NCBI RefSeq assembly: GCF_008704495.1
Contig: NZ_CP023699.1
Location: 3,038,001 to 3,102,000 of the forward strand
Direction of reading: 5' to 3'
From: Streptomyces kanamyceticus
GTDB taxonomy: Bacteria > Actinomycetota > Actinomycetes > Streptomycetales > Streptomycetaceae
DNA: 64,000 nucleotides
Shown here: in pieces, positions 1 to 7,919 of the stretch
Numbering within the stretch: position 1 is the stretch's first letter
Layout of the letters: every line of letters starts with the position of its first letter
Program-made: the position numbers and the translations under genes
Notes under the pieces: model-generated
Database searches by the model: none
Seen by the model: only the letters and a program-made list of their open reading frames with translations
Told to the model about the DNA's origin: nothing

Positions 1-955
1 TGGCGTAGGCGCGGGCCTCCATCGCATACAGCATCGCCTGGGTGCGCGGGCTCGCGCAGTCACGGCTGCCGTACTGCGCGAGGTGGATGAGTTCCAGGGC
101 GTCGTCGGGCCGCCCGAGGTGGATCATCTGGCGGCTCATGCTGGAAAGGATGTACGAACCGAGGGACTTCTCGCCCGCTTCCTTGGCGGCGTGCAGGGCG
201 AGGACGAAGTACTTCTGGGCGGTGGGCTGCAGGCCCACGTCGTAGCTCATCCAGCCGGCAAGTTCGGCCAGTTCGCCCGCGACCTTGAACAGGCGACGGG
301 ATGTGGCTTCGGGCTGGGGCTCCTGCAACAGGTCCGTCACTTCGTGCAGTTGACCGACGACGGCCTTGCGCCGGAGCCCTCCCCCGCATTGGGCGTCCCA
401 CTGGCGGAACATCACCGTGGTGGATTCGAGCAGGTCCAGTTCGGGCTTGGAGAGCCGGGCCGGGCGGCGCGACACGGCGGCGGGCTCGGGATCCTCGGGC
501 GGCGTCGACGGGGTGGGCACCAGCCAGCGCTGCATGGGCTCGATCAGGGCGGGGCCCGCGGAGAGCGCGAGCGAGGTGCCGAGGAAGCCCCGGCGCGCCA
601 GCATCAGGTCGCTGCGCGAGAACTCGCTGATGAGTGCGACGGTCTGCGGCCCCGTCCAGGGCAGGTCGACCCCGGAGGAGGCGGGCGTGCGGTGCGCGGC
701 GCGCAGCCCCAGGTCCTCGACGGCGACGACGCAGCCGAACCGCTCGGAGAACAGTTCGGACAGGATGCGCGGGATCGGCTCGCGCGGGTTCTCGCCGTCG
801 AGCCAGCGGCGCACCCGCGAGGTGTCCGTCGAGATGTGATGGGCACCCAACTGCCGCGCCCTGCGGTTGACTTGGCGCGCGAGCTCGCCCTTCGACCAGC
901 CGCTGCGCACGAACCAGGATGTGAGCATCTCATTGGGGCGCTTCTCAGCGTTCAT
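1..955 (-). CDS. nsdA: NsdA-type regulator of differentiation, 3' end outside window
   Basis: The first 318 residues read from an ATG at 953-955 that has a clean GGAGG ribosome site at 960-964; the C-terminus lies beyond base 1. The N-terminus opens MNAEKRPNEMLTSWFVRSGW and contains a helix-turn-helix-like stretch, then an RRGFLG segment followed by a hydrophobic alanine/leucine stretch near residue 115. The later part is alpha-helical and TPR-like (LIHLGRPDDALELIHLAQ). This architecture and the position two genes from ftsY match NsdA (SCO5582), a cytoplasmic negative regulator of sporulation and antibiotic production in S. coelicolor. The identification rests on family resemblance and synteny recalled from memory. 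The opposite-strand open frames here are GC-bias shadows. Confidence 0.82.
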   Translation of the reverse strand, partial: MNAEKRPNEMLTSWFVRSGWSKGELARQVNRRARQLGAHHISTDTSRVRRWLDGENPREPIPRILSELFSERFGCVVAVEDLGLRAAHRTPASSGVDLPWTGPQTVALISEFSRSDLMLARRGFLGTSLALSAGPALIEPMQRWLVPTPSTPPEDPEPAAVSRRPARLSKPELDLLESTTVMFRQWDAQCGGGLRRKAVVGQLHEVTDLLQEPQPEATSRRLFKVAGELAELAGWMSYDVGLQPTAQKYFVLALHAAKEAGEKSLGSYILSSMSRQMIHLGRPDDALELIHLAQYGSRDCASPRTQAMLYAMEARAYA

Positions 956-1450
956 ACCGCCTCCGCCATTGCCGCCCACTGGAACGCCCCCATCCTTCAA
1001 GACATCTGTGCGCTGTCCGCGCCGCGCTGTCCACGCCTGTGCACTGCCCATCGGCCGCGCATCGTCCACGCCAAGCCCTAACAGAATGCCGCTACTTACG
1101 GCCGTCCGTCCGGTGAATGTCACCCATCGAACAGGAAACCGACTTGCCTCCGGCATACCCACGGGTGCTCGAACTCCCGGGGCCGTGCACTGAAAGTAAT
1201 CCTACGATCACCCCTCCGGCGAGGGCGATTACGGAAACGCCACCATTCGCCACCCCTTCGAATGAACTCCCCTGCCGCTACAAGCGATTCACTTGACAGG
1301 GGACGACAGAAAGTGGGCGGAGCGGAGTGCGCCGGGGCGCATGACACCGGGCGCACCACCCGTGAGACCACCGGGCGCCGTCGCGAAAGCAGAGGGTCAC
1401 GATCCGATTCCGTCACGTAACCGCGGTGCGTTCGACCCGTTGGAGGGGGC
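956..1450. other. 495-bp divergent intergenic region, nsdA / prim-pol
   Basis: No convincing gene is seen here. Local AT-richer patches (about 1190-1290) probably hold promoters for the two divergent genes. A TTGACA hexamer sits at 1293-1298 on the plus strand, but no good -10 follows at 16-18 bp. The dyad at 1112-1124 is listed separately. Confidence 0.5.
1112..1124. promoter_or_regulatory. 13-bp dyad GGTGA-ATG-TCACC upstream of nsdA
   Basis: Perfect 5-bp arms are separated by three bases, about 160 bp upstream of the nsdA start. It looks like an operator for a dimeric regulator. No specific factor can be assigned from sequence alone, and such short dyads also arise by chance. Confidence 0.3.
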
Positions 1451-2113
1451 ATGGGCTTCACGATCGGCGGCATCCGGGGAACCGACAAGCCCCGGACCGG
1501 ATCACGGCGACGCGCTCGCGCGTCGGACCGCACCACGGTGGCGGAGTACACCGGCCTGTGGGGATGGACCGCGGTGCCCGGCGCCCGGGCGCTCGACGGC
1601 GCCTGCTCGTGCGGCGCCGCCGCATGCGCGGCCCCCGGCGCCCACCCGCTCGACTTCGCCCCCGAGGTCCCCGCGGGGGCCACGCTCGACGAAGTGACGG
1701 ACACCTGGGCCCAGTTCCCCGGCGCCTCGGTGCTGCTGCCCGTGGGGCGCGCCTTCGACGCGATCGAGGTGGCGGAGACCGCCGGGCGGCGGGCGCTCGT
1801 GCGCCTTGAGCGGATGGGCCTTCCGCTGGGTCCCGTGACGGTCACGCCGGACGGCCGGGCGCAGTTCTTCGTCGCCCCCGGCGCCGCCACCGAACTCCCC
1901 CAGCTGCTCTACCGCATGGGCTGGGACGACGCGGCCCTCGACCTGCACGGCCTGGGCCCCGGCGACCACATCACGGCGCCGCCCTCCGACCGCGGCGGCC
2001 TCGGCCCGGTCCGGTGGCTCCGCTCCCCCGCCCTCGACACCGCGACGAACCCACCACAGGCGCGGCTGCTCCTGGGGACCTTGGCGTACGTGGCACACCG
2101 GTCCCCCGCGTAG
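1451..2113 (+). CDS. bifunctional DNA primase/polymerase-like protein
   Basis: A 220-residue protein starting MGFTIGGIRGTDKP, with a GGAGGG ribosome site just upstream of the ATG. It resembles the N-terminal prim-pol domain found in Streptomyces next to ftsY (SCO5581-like). Visible marks are a cysteine cluster (CSCGAAACAAPGAHPLDFAP) and a central PVGRAFDAIEV segment where prim-pol proteins carry their acidic/beta core. No helicase domain is attached, so it is a stand-alone short member. The acidic catalytic residues are not clearly recognisable and activity is unproven; a regulatory or degenerate role is possible. It converges on ftsY and shares a strong hairpin with it. Confidence 0.75.
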   Translation: MGFTIGGIRGTDKPRTGSRRRARASDRTTVAEYTGLWGWTAVPGARALDGACSCGAAACAAPGAHPLDFAPEVPAGATLDEVTDTWAQFPGASVLLPVGRAFDAIEVAETAGRRALVRLERMGLPLGPVTVTPDGRAQFFVAPGAATELPQLLYRMGWDDAALDLHGLGPGDHITAPPSDRGGLGPVRWLRSPALDTATNPPQARLLLGTLAYVAHRSPA

Positions 2114-2132
2114 CGCCGCCCACGCATCACGC

Positions 2133-2183
2133 ATACGAAGAGGGCCCCTCGCATCTGCACCATGCGAGGGGCCCTCTTCGTAT
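2133..2183. terminator. bidirectional hairpin terminator, prim-pol / ftsY
   Basis: Arms 2133-2154 and 2162-2183 are perfectly complementary over 22 bp with a 7-base loop. It lies between two convergent stop codons, so it can stop transcription from both sides. Confidence 0.9.
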
Positions 2184-2197
2184 ACGTGGCGGCGCTC

Positions 2198-3427
2198 CTA
2201 CTCCCCGATGAGCGCGTCCACGAACGCCTCGGGCTCGAACGGCGCCAGGTCGTCCGCGCCCTCGCCGAGGCCCACGAGCTTGACCGGGACGCCCAGTTCG
2301 CGCTGGACGGCGACGACGATGCCGCCCTTGGCGGTGCCGTCGAGCTTGGTCAGGACGATGCCCGTGATGTCGACGACCTCGGCGAAGACCCGCGCCTGCA
2401 CCAGGCCGTTCTGACCGGTCGTGGCGTCGAGCACGAGAAGGACCTCGTCCAGCGGGGCGTGCTTCTCGACGACCCGCTTGACCTTGCCGAGCTCGTCCAT
2501 CAGGCCGGTCTTGGTGTGCAGCCGGCCCGCGGTGTCGATGAGGACGACGTCCGCGCCGTCCGCGATGCCCTCCTTGACCGCGTCGAAGGCGATCGAGGCG
2601 GGGTCGCCGCCCTCGGGGCCGCGGACGGTGCGGGCGCCGACGCGCTCGCCCCAGGTCTGCAGCTGGTCGGCGGCGGCGGCGCGGAAGGTGTCGGCGGCGC
2701 CGAGGACCACGGACTTGCCGTCGGCGACGAGCACGCGCGCGAGCTTGCCCGTGGTGGTGGTCTTGCCGGTGCCGTTGACGCCGACGACCATCACGATGCC
2801 CGGGGTCTCCAGGCCCGACTCGGTCTTGACCACGCGGTCGAAGTCGGCGCCCTCGCCCGTACCGAGCAGCGCGATGAGCTCCTCGCGCAGCAGCGTGCGC
2901 AGCTCGTCCGGCGTACGGGTGCCGAGCACGCGCACGCGCTCGCGCAGGCGCTCCACGAGCTCCTGGGTGGGGGCGACGCCGACGTCGGCGGTGAGGAGCG
3001 TGTCCTCGATCTCCTCCCAGGTGTCCTCGTCGAGGTGCTCGCGGGACAGCAGCGTGAGCAGCCCCTTGCCGAGCGCGTTCTGCGAGCGGGAGAGCCGGGC
3101 GCGGAGCCGGACCAGACGTCCGGCGGTGGGCTCGGGGGTCTCGATCTCCGGCGCGGCCGGTTCGGTGACCGGCTCCTCGACGACCGGGGCGGAAGCCGAA
3201 GGATCGACGAGCGGGAGTTCCACCTCCTCGATCGTGCGGCGCGGTTCGTCGCGCGGCGTCTCGGCCTCGTCGCCGACCTGAGGCTCGGCGGAAGGGGCGG
3301 TGATGGTGGGCGTACCGGACGGGGCCTGCGGGGGCAGCTGCTTCTTCTTGCGGCTGCCGATCACGAGCCCGCCGAGCGCGCCGATCACGACCACGGCGAT
3401 GACTACAGCAAGGATGACGATTTCCAT
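2198..3427 (-). CDS. ftsY: signal recognition particle receptor FtsY
   Basis: SRP receptor GTPase that docks ribosome-SRP complexes on the membrane. The chosen ATG (3425-3427, GGGAG ribosome site) gives 409 residues starting MEIVILAVVIAVVVIGALGG, an N-terminal membrane anchor followed by RKKK. Residues about 30-100 form an acidic/proline linker. The NG domain follows: four-helix N domain from about 105, G1 GVNGTGKTT at 216-224, then DTAGRLHTK and the TKLDGTAKGG motif near the C-terminus. The anchored form with a long acidic linker is usual in actinobacteria. An upstream in-frame start (3484) would only add a non-conserved leader in front of the anchor. Confidence 0.97.
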   Translation of the reverse strand: MEIVILAVVIAVVVIGALGGLVIGSRKKKQLPPQAPSGTPTITAPSAEPQVGDEAETPRDEPRRTIEEVELPLVDPSASAPVVEEPVTEPAAPEIETPEPTAGRLVRLRARLSRSQNALGKGLLTLLSREHLDEDTWEEIEDTLLTADVGVAPTQELVERLRERVRVLGTRTPDELRTLLREELIALLGTGEGADFDRVVKTESGLETPGIVMVVGVNGTGKTTTTGKLARVLVADGKSVVLGAADTFRAAAADQLQTWGERVGARTVRGPEGGDPASIAFDAVKEGIADGADVVLIDTAGRLHTKTGLMDELGKVKRVVEKHAPLDEVLLVLDATTGQNGLVQARVFAEVVDITGIVLTKLDGTAKGGIVVAVQRELGVPVKLVGLGEGADDLAPFEPEAFVDALIGE

Positions 3428-3625
3428 AACGCTCCCAGTATCGGCCATGGCTCCGGCGGAGGCCCAGATTGTGTGTTCCTCCAAAGAACATAAGCCTCGG
3501 GAGGGCGTTACTCGGACTAAAGTACGATGGAGCTCGCCGCATCAACGCGCGTAGAGTCCATCGCGATCAACCCCACCGACGGATCGCGACGTTGCGAGCC
3601 GAGCGAGAGGCACGGACCCACCCCC

Positions 3626-5083
3626 ATGAGCACCACCGCCGAATCCGAAGGCGCCCTCGAGACGCGCGGCCTTGAACCCGTCCCGGACGCCGAGCGCACG
3701 GGCAAGACCCGCGAACTGTTCCCCACCTGGGTCGCGGCCAACATCAGCGTCCTGCTGCTCACCATGGGCGCGGGCCTGATCGTGTCCAACGGCCTGAACT
3801 TCTGGCAGGTCCTGGTCGTCGCGCTCGTCTCGCCCCTGCTCAGCTACGGCATGGTCGGTCTGATCTCCATCGCGGGCAAGCGCGGCGGCTCGCCGGGCAT
3901 GACGCTCTCGCGCGCGGTCTTCGGCCAGCGCGGCAACCTCTTCCCCGGCGCGCTGATCTGGGTCGCCCGCTGGGGCTGGGAGACCATCAACGCGGTCACG
4001 GGCGCGTACGCGATCCTCACGGTCCTGAACATCTGCTTCGGCGTGGAGTCGAGCACCTGGCTGACCGTCGTCACGCTGGTCGCCTTCGTCTCCTGCACGT
4101 TCCTGATCAGTGGTCTCGGCCGCAAGATCCTGCACATCTGCAGCACCTGGTCGACGTACGCCTTCGGCGCGTTCAGCGTGCTCGTGCTGGTCTACCTGCT
4201 CGCCGAGACCGACTGGTCGGCCGTCTTCGACAAGCCCGCGGGCTCCACGGCGATGATGGTCGCGGGCGTCGGCACGATCGCCGCCGGCGGCATCAGCTGG
4301 GTTCCCACGGGCCCCGACTTCACCCGCTACCTCCCGCGCGCCGCGTCGAACAAGCCGCTCATCGGCCACGCCATCGGCGGCGCGGGCATCGTGGTCGTCC
4401 CGATGGTCCTGATGGGCGCGGTCATGGCCGTCTCCGACCCGAAGCTGTCCTCGGCGCAGGACCCGGTCTCCTTCCTCGGCGAGCTGCTCCCGATGTGGAT
4501 CGCGGTGCCGTACCTGCTGATGGCCCTGATCGGCATGCTGCTGATCAACTCGATGTCGATGTACTCCGCGGGCTTCACCGCGATGACGCTCGGCATCAAG
4601 GTCCCGCGCGCGTGGGCGGTCAGCGTGAACGCCGTCATCAGCCTGATCTTCGGCTACATCCTGATGAACGTGGCGACGAGCTTCATGGGCTCGTTCATCT
4701 CCTTCCTCACCCTGCTCGCGGTCGCCTTCTCCGCCTGGATCGGCGTCTTCGGCATCGACATGCTGCGCCGCAAGACGTACGACGGCGAGGCCCTGATGGA
4801 CACCAAGCGCACCAGCGCCTACTGGTACCGGGCGGGCTTCGCCTGGCAGGCCATGACGGCGTGGGCGATCGCCCTGGTGGTGGGCCTGCTCTTCACCAAG
4901 GTCGACTGGTTCAGCGGGCCGCTGGCCACGTCCTGGATCGGCCGTCACGGCCTGGGCTGGCTGGCCACGATCGTCATCGCCGCCGTGCTGTACGCGGTCC
5001 TGCCGAAGACCCCGCTCGTCGAGAGGGACGCGGCATCCACGGACGGCAAGGGCGAGGGCGAGACCGAGCTGGTCTCCGCCTGA
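3626..5083 (+). CDS. NCS1-family nucleobase/cytosine permease
   Basis: Integral membrane secondary transporter of 485 residues beginning MSTTAESEGALETRG. About twelve hydrophobic helices are visible, starting with FPTWVAANISVLLLTMGAGL. The family marks FPTWxAxN, the GGSPGMTLSRAVFGQRGN loop and VPTGPDFTRYLPR point to NCS1 permeases for cytosine, purines, allantoin or related bases; the substrate cannot be read from sequence. The ATG at 3626 is taken because conservation starts there; a ribosome site is not obvious (GAGAGG lies about 15 bases upstream), so a start at 3527 cannot be fully excluded. It is divergent from ftsY and followed by short direct repeats. Confidence 0.88.
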   Translation: MSTTAESEGALETRGLEPVPDAERTGKTRELFPTWVAANISVLLLTMGAGLIVSNGLNFWQVLVVALVSPLLSYGMVGLISIAGKRGGSPGMTLSRAVFGQRGNLFPGALIWVARWGWETINAVTGAYAILTVLNICFGVESSTWLTVVTLVAFVSCTFLISGLGRKILHICSTWSTYAFGAFSVLVLVYLLAETDWSAVFDKPAGSTAMMVAGVGTIAAGGISWVPTGPDFTRYLPRAASNKPLIGHAIGGAGIVVVPMVLMGAVMAVSDPKLSSAQDPVSFLGELLPMWIAVPYLLMALIGMLLINSMSMYSAGFTAMTLGIKVPRAWAVSVNAVISLIFGYILMNVATSFMGSFISFLTLLAVAFSAWIGVFGIDMLRRKTYDGEALMDTKRTSAYWYRAGFAWQAMTAWAIALVVGLLFTKVDWFSGPLATSWIGRHGLGWLATIVIAAVLYAVLPKTPLVERDAASTDGKGEGETELVSA

Positions 5084-5163
5084 CCTCGGAGCGACCCGAT
5101 CCGCTGGCCTCGGAGCGACCCGATCCGCGCCAACTTGCGTACGGCGGCGTCCAACTTCCGTAC
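5084..5163 (+). repeat. two adjacent pairs of short direct repeats
   Basis: A 21-base unit starting CCTCGGAGCGACCCGATCCG occurs at 5084-5104 and 5108-5128, exact copies with a 24-base period. Immediately after, CAACTTgCGTACG (5131-5143) and CAACTTcCGTACG (5151-5163) repeat with one mismatch. They fill the gap after the permease gene. They look like replication-slippage duplications, and no function is evident. Confidence 0.8.
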
Positions 5164-5239
5164 GAGGCTACCCATCTGATGTGGCGTCAACTAGCGTCCC
5201 CCTTCGCCCGCCCACGCTCGGTGAAGGGGGACGTCTTCC

Positions 5240-6223
5240 ATGCCCGTCACAGTCGTACGCTTCAATCTCGTCGATCCCGCCGCGACGCCCGCCTCGCTGA
5301 GCGAGCGCTATCAGGCCGCCCTGGAGATGGCCGCGTACGCGGACGACCGCGGCATCTCCACCGTCCAGACCGAGGAGCACCACGGCGCCGAGAACAACTG
5401 GCTGCCCTCTCCCTTCGCCTTCGCGGGCGCGGTCTTCGGCGCGACCCGGCGCATCGCGGTGACGGTCTCCGCGATCATCGGCCCGCTGCACGACCCGTTG
5501 CGCCTGGCCGAGGACATCGCCGTGCTCGACCTGCTCAGCGGCGGCCGCCTCGTCACCGTGGCGGGCATCGGCTACCGGCCCGAGGAGTACGAACAGTCGG
5601 GCGTCGAGTGGAAGCGGCGCGGCAAGCTCCAGGACGAGCTCCTGGAGACGCTCCTGGCGGCCTGGACGGGCGAGCCCTTCACCTTCCGCGGCCGCACCGT
5701 GCGCATCACCCCGCGCCCCTTCACCCAGCCCCACCCGATGCTCCTGGTCGGCGGCTCCTCGAAGGCGGCGGCCCGGCGCGCGGCCCGGTTCGGCCTGCCG
5801 TTCTTCCCGAGCGCGCACCTGCCCGACCTCGAGGCGTACTACAACGAACAGCTCGCGGAGCACGGCACCGAGGGCTGGACGATGATGCCCGCCGCCGAGA
5901 CCCCGCTCCTGCACATCGCCGACGACCCCGACCGGGCCTGGGCCGAGCACGGCAAGCACTTCCTGCACGAGGCGCGCACCTACGCCTCCTGGCAGAACAA
6001 GGACATCCGCTCGGCGGTGAAGTCGGCGGCCACGACGGTCGAGGAGCTGCGCGCCGAGGGCGTCTACCGGATCCTGACGCCCGAGGAGTGCGTGACGTAC
6101 GCGAAGGGCGACACCGGCAGCCTGGTCCTGCACCCGCTCTCCGGGGGCATGCCGGTCGACGAGGGCTGGCGCAGCCTGCACCACTTCTGCGAAAACGTAC
6201 TGCCCCGGCTCAAGGACAAGTAG
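5240..6223 (+). CDS. LLM-class flavin-dependent oxidoreductase
   Basis: A 327-residue luciferase-like TIM-barrel protein that would use FMNH2 or F420. The start ATG has a GGGGGA ribosome site about 10 bases upstream. Family features seen are TVQTEEHHG near residue 50, the IGPLHDPLRLAEDIAVLDLLSGGR block, GIGYRPEEYEQSGV, and a PMLLVGGSSKAAARRAARFG phosphate-binding region. The substrate is unknown. A cofC gene lies in the same window, so F420 use is conceivable but not shown. The last codons form the left arm of a terminator hairpin. Confidence 0.88.
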   Translation: MPVTVVRFNLVDPAATPASLSERYQAALEMAAYADDRGISTVQTEEHHGAENNWLPSPFAFAGAVFGATRRIAVTVSAIIGPLHDPLRLAEDIAVLDLLSGGRLVTVAGIGYRPEEYEQSGVEWKRRGKLQDELLETLLAAWTGEPFTFRGRTVRITPRPFTQPHPMLLVGGSSKAAARRAARFGLPFFPSAHLPDLEAYYNEQLAEHGTEGWTMMPAAETPLLHIADDPDRAWAEHGKHFLHEARTYASWQNKDIRSAVKSAATTVEELRAEGVYRILTPEECVTYAKGDTGSLVLHPLSGGMPVDEGWRSLHHFCENVLPRLKDK

Positions 6224-6246
6224 CAACGAGTCCTGAGCCGGGGCAG
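6200..6246. terminator. hairpin overlapping the LLM gene end
   Basis: CTGCCCCGGCTCAAGGAC (6200-6217) pairs with 6230-6246 with one bulged base; the stop codon lies in the loop. It separates the LLM gene from the convergent glcP and probably ends both transcripts. Confidence 0.75.
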
Positions 6247-6274
6247 CTTCCTGATGAGGAGGGGGCAGCGGGGT

Positions 6275-7699
6275 TTAGCCCATCTCCTCCAGGGCCTTGC
6301 CCTTCGTCTCCTTGACGAACTTCATGACGAAGGGGATCGAGATGGCGGCGAAGGCGCCGTAGATGATGTACGAGCCGGTCAGCGACCACTCGGACATGCT
6401 CGGGAAGGTCTTGGTGATCGCGAAGTTGGCGAGCCACTGGGCGGACGCGGCCACGCCGAGCGCCGCGGCGCGGATCCGGTTGGGGAAGATCTCGCCGAGC
6501 AGCACCCAGACCACCACGCCCCACGAGAGGGCGAAGAAGAGCACGAAGGCGTTGGCGGCGATGATCGCGGTCAGGCCCTGCGCGTTGGGCAGCGAGACGC
6601 TGTCACCGGATCCCGTCCGGTACGAGAACGCCCACGCCATGGTGAAGAGCGCCGCCGCCATGCCCGCGGAACCGATGATGGCCAGCGGCTTGCGGCCGAT
6701 CCGGTCGACGAAGATCATCGCGATGACCGTACCGACGATGTTCACGATCGACGTCTCGAACGAGTACAGGAACGAGCTGGACGGGTCCTTGCCGATCGAC
6801 TGCCACAGCTGGTTCGAGTAGTAGAAGATCACGTTGATGCCGACGAGCTGCTGGAAGACCGAGAGCCCGATGCCGATCCACACGATCGGCAGGAAGCCGA
6901 CCTTGCCGAGCAGGTCCTTGAAGGAGGGCTTGTGCTCACGGTGCAGGCCCGCCTCGATCTCGGCGACGCGCGCGTCCAGGTCGATGTCGGTGCCCTCGAC
7001 CTCGCCGAGCACCTTCTTGGCCTCGGCGTTACGGCCGACCGTGATCAGGAAGCGCGGCGACTCCGGGATGATGAAGGACAGCAGGCCGTAGAGGAGGGCC
7101 GGGACGACCATGACGCCGAGCATCCACTGCCAGGCCTCCAGGCCCATCAGCTTGCCGCGCTGGTCGCCGTCGGCCATGTTCAGGATGCCCCAGTTGACCA
7201 GCTGGGAGACGGCGATGCCGATGACGATGGCGGCCTGCTGGAAGGAGGCGAGGCGGCCGCGGTAGGCGGGCGGCGCGACCTCGGCGATGTAGGCCGGGCC
7301 GATCACCGAGGCCATGCCGATGCCGATGCCGCCGATGAGCCGCCACATCGTCAGGTCCCAGGCCGCGAAGGGCAGGGCCGAACCGACGGCGCTGGCCGCG
7401 AAGAGTACGGCGGCGATCTGCATGCAGCGGATGCGGCCGATGCGGTCGGCGATGCGACCGGCGATCGCGGCGCCGACGGCACAGCCGAGCAGTGCGGTGG
7501 CGATGATCCAGCCGAGCATGTTGGCGTCGACGTCGAAGCGGTGCTGGATGGCGACCGTCGCGCCGTTGATCACCGAACTGTCGTAGCCGAAGAGGAAGCC
7601 ACCCATCGCGGCGGCCGCCGTAATGAAGATGACATGGCCGAGATGGTCCGGCTGGGCCTGCCTGGCTCCGGATCCTGGCGCCTGCGCTGTGCTGGTCAC
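6275..7699 (-). CDS. glcP: glucose permease GlcP (sugar porter MFS)
   Basis: Twelve-helix major facilitator sugar:proton symporter of 474 residues. The GTG at 7697-7699 is chosen for its GAGGAGT ribosome site; longer frames start inside the promoter. Sugar-porter signatures are visible: GRIADRIGR after helix 2, PESPRFL at the central loop, and DRIGRKPLAIIG after helix 8. Its place directly downstream of smc matches SCO5578, glcP1, the main glucose uptake protein needed for glucose repression in S. coelicolor (recalled synteny). The upstream 220 bases contain several dyads, consistent with sugar-responsive control. Confidence 0.92.
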   Translation of the reverse strand: MTSTAQAPGSGARQAQPDHLGHVIFITAAAAMGGFLFGYDSSVINGATVAIQHRFDVDANMLGWIIATALLGCAVGAAIAGRIADRIGRIRCMQIAAVLFAASAVGSALPFAAWDLTMWRLIGGIGIGMASVIGPAYIAEVAPPAYRGRLASFQQAAIVIGIAVSQLVNWGILNMADGDQRGKLMGLEAWQWMLGVMVVPALLYGLLSFIIPESPRFLITVGRNAEAKKVLGEVEGTDIDLDARVAEIEAGLHREHKPSFKDLLGKVGFLPIVWIGIGLSVFQQLVGINVIFYYSNQLWQSIGKDPSSSFLYSFETSIVNIVGTVIAMIFVDRIGRKPLAIIGSAGMAAALFTMAWAFSYRTGSGDSVSLPNAQGLTAIIAANAFVLFFALSWGVVVWVLLGEIFPNRIRAAALGVAASAQWLANFAITKTFPSMSEWSLTGSYIIYGAFAAISIPFVMKFVKETKGKALEEMG

Positions 7700-7747
7700 G
7701 TGTACTCCTCGGGCCACCGGCTGCGTTGCCGGGGGTGGGGGCGAGCT

Positions 7748-7900
7748 CTTCAAGTGGCGCACAACTTCACGCCGCCCACCACCTGAAGTTAAAAGCAACG
7801 TTGCAGAGACTATGTCTTCAAGTTTCGAAGTCAATAGGTGGGCTGCTGTGAATTTAAGGACAGCGTGAGGCTACATATGTTCAAGTCTTGAACTCTTGAA
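7748..7900 (-). promoter_or_regulatory. glcP control region with dyads
   Basis: The region is AT-rich compared with its surroundings. It holds the perfect palindrome GCAACGTTGC at 7795-7804 (LacI/GalR-like, central CG) and the perfect dyad GTTCAAG-T-CTTGAAC at 7879-7893. TTCAAG half-sites also occur at 7749-7754 and 7817-7822, and CTTGAA at 7895-7900. Binding factors are not known from sequence; LacI- or ROK-type sugar regulators are reasonable candidates. Confidence 0.55.
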
Positions 7901-7919
7901 GGGGGGCGCGCCGGACCGG

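Noticed and set aside
83..1081. 332-codon plus-strand frame at the window start
   Set aside because: Antisense to the NsdA coding frame, which has a better start, ribosome site and family resemblance.
2162..3493. 443-codon plus-strand frame
   Set aside because: Antisense of ftsY and begins inside the terminator hairpin.
3428..3625. Possible purine or other riboswitch before the NCS1 permease gene
   Set aside because: No recognisable aptamer core or expression-platform hairpin was found in the 200 bases.
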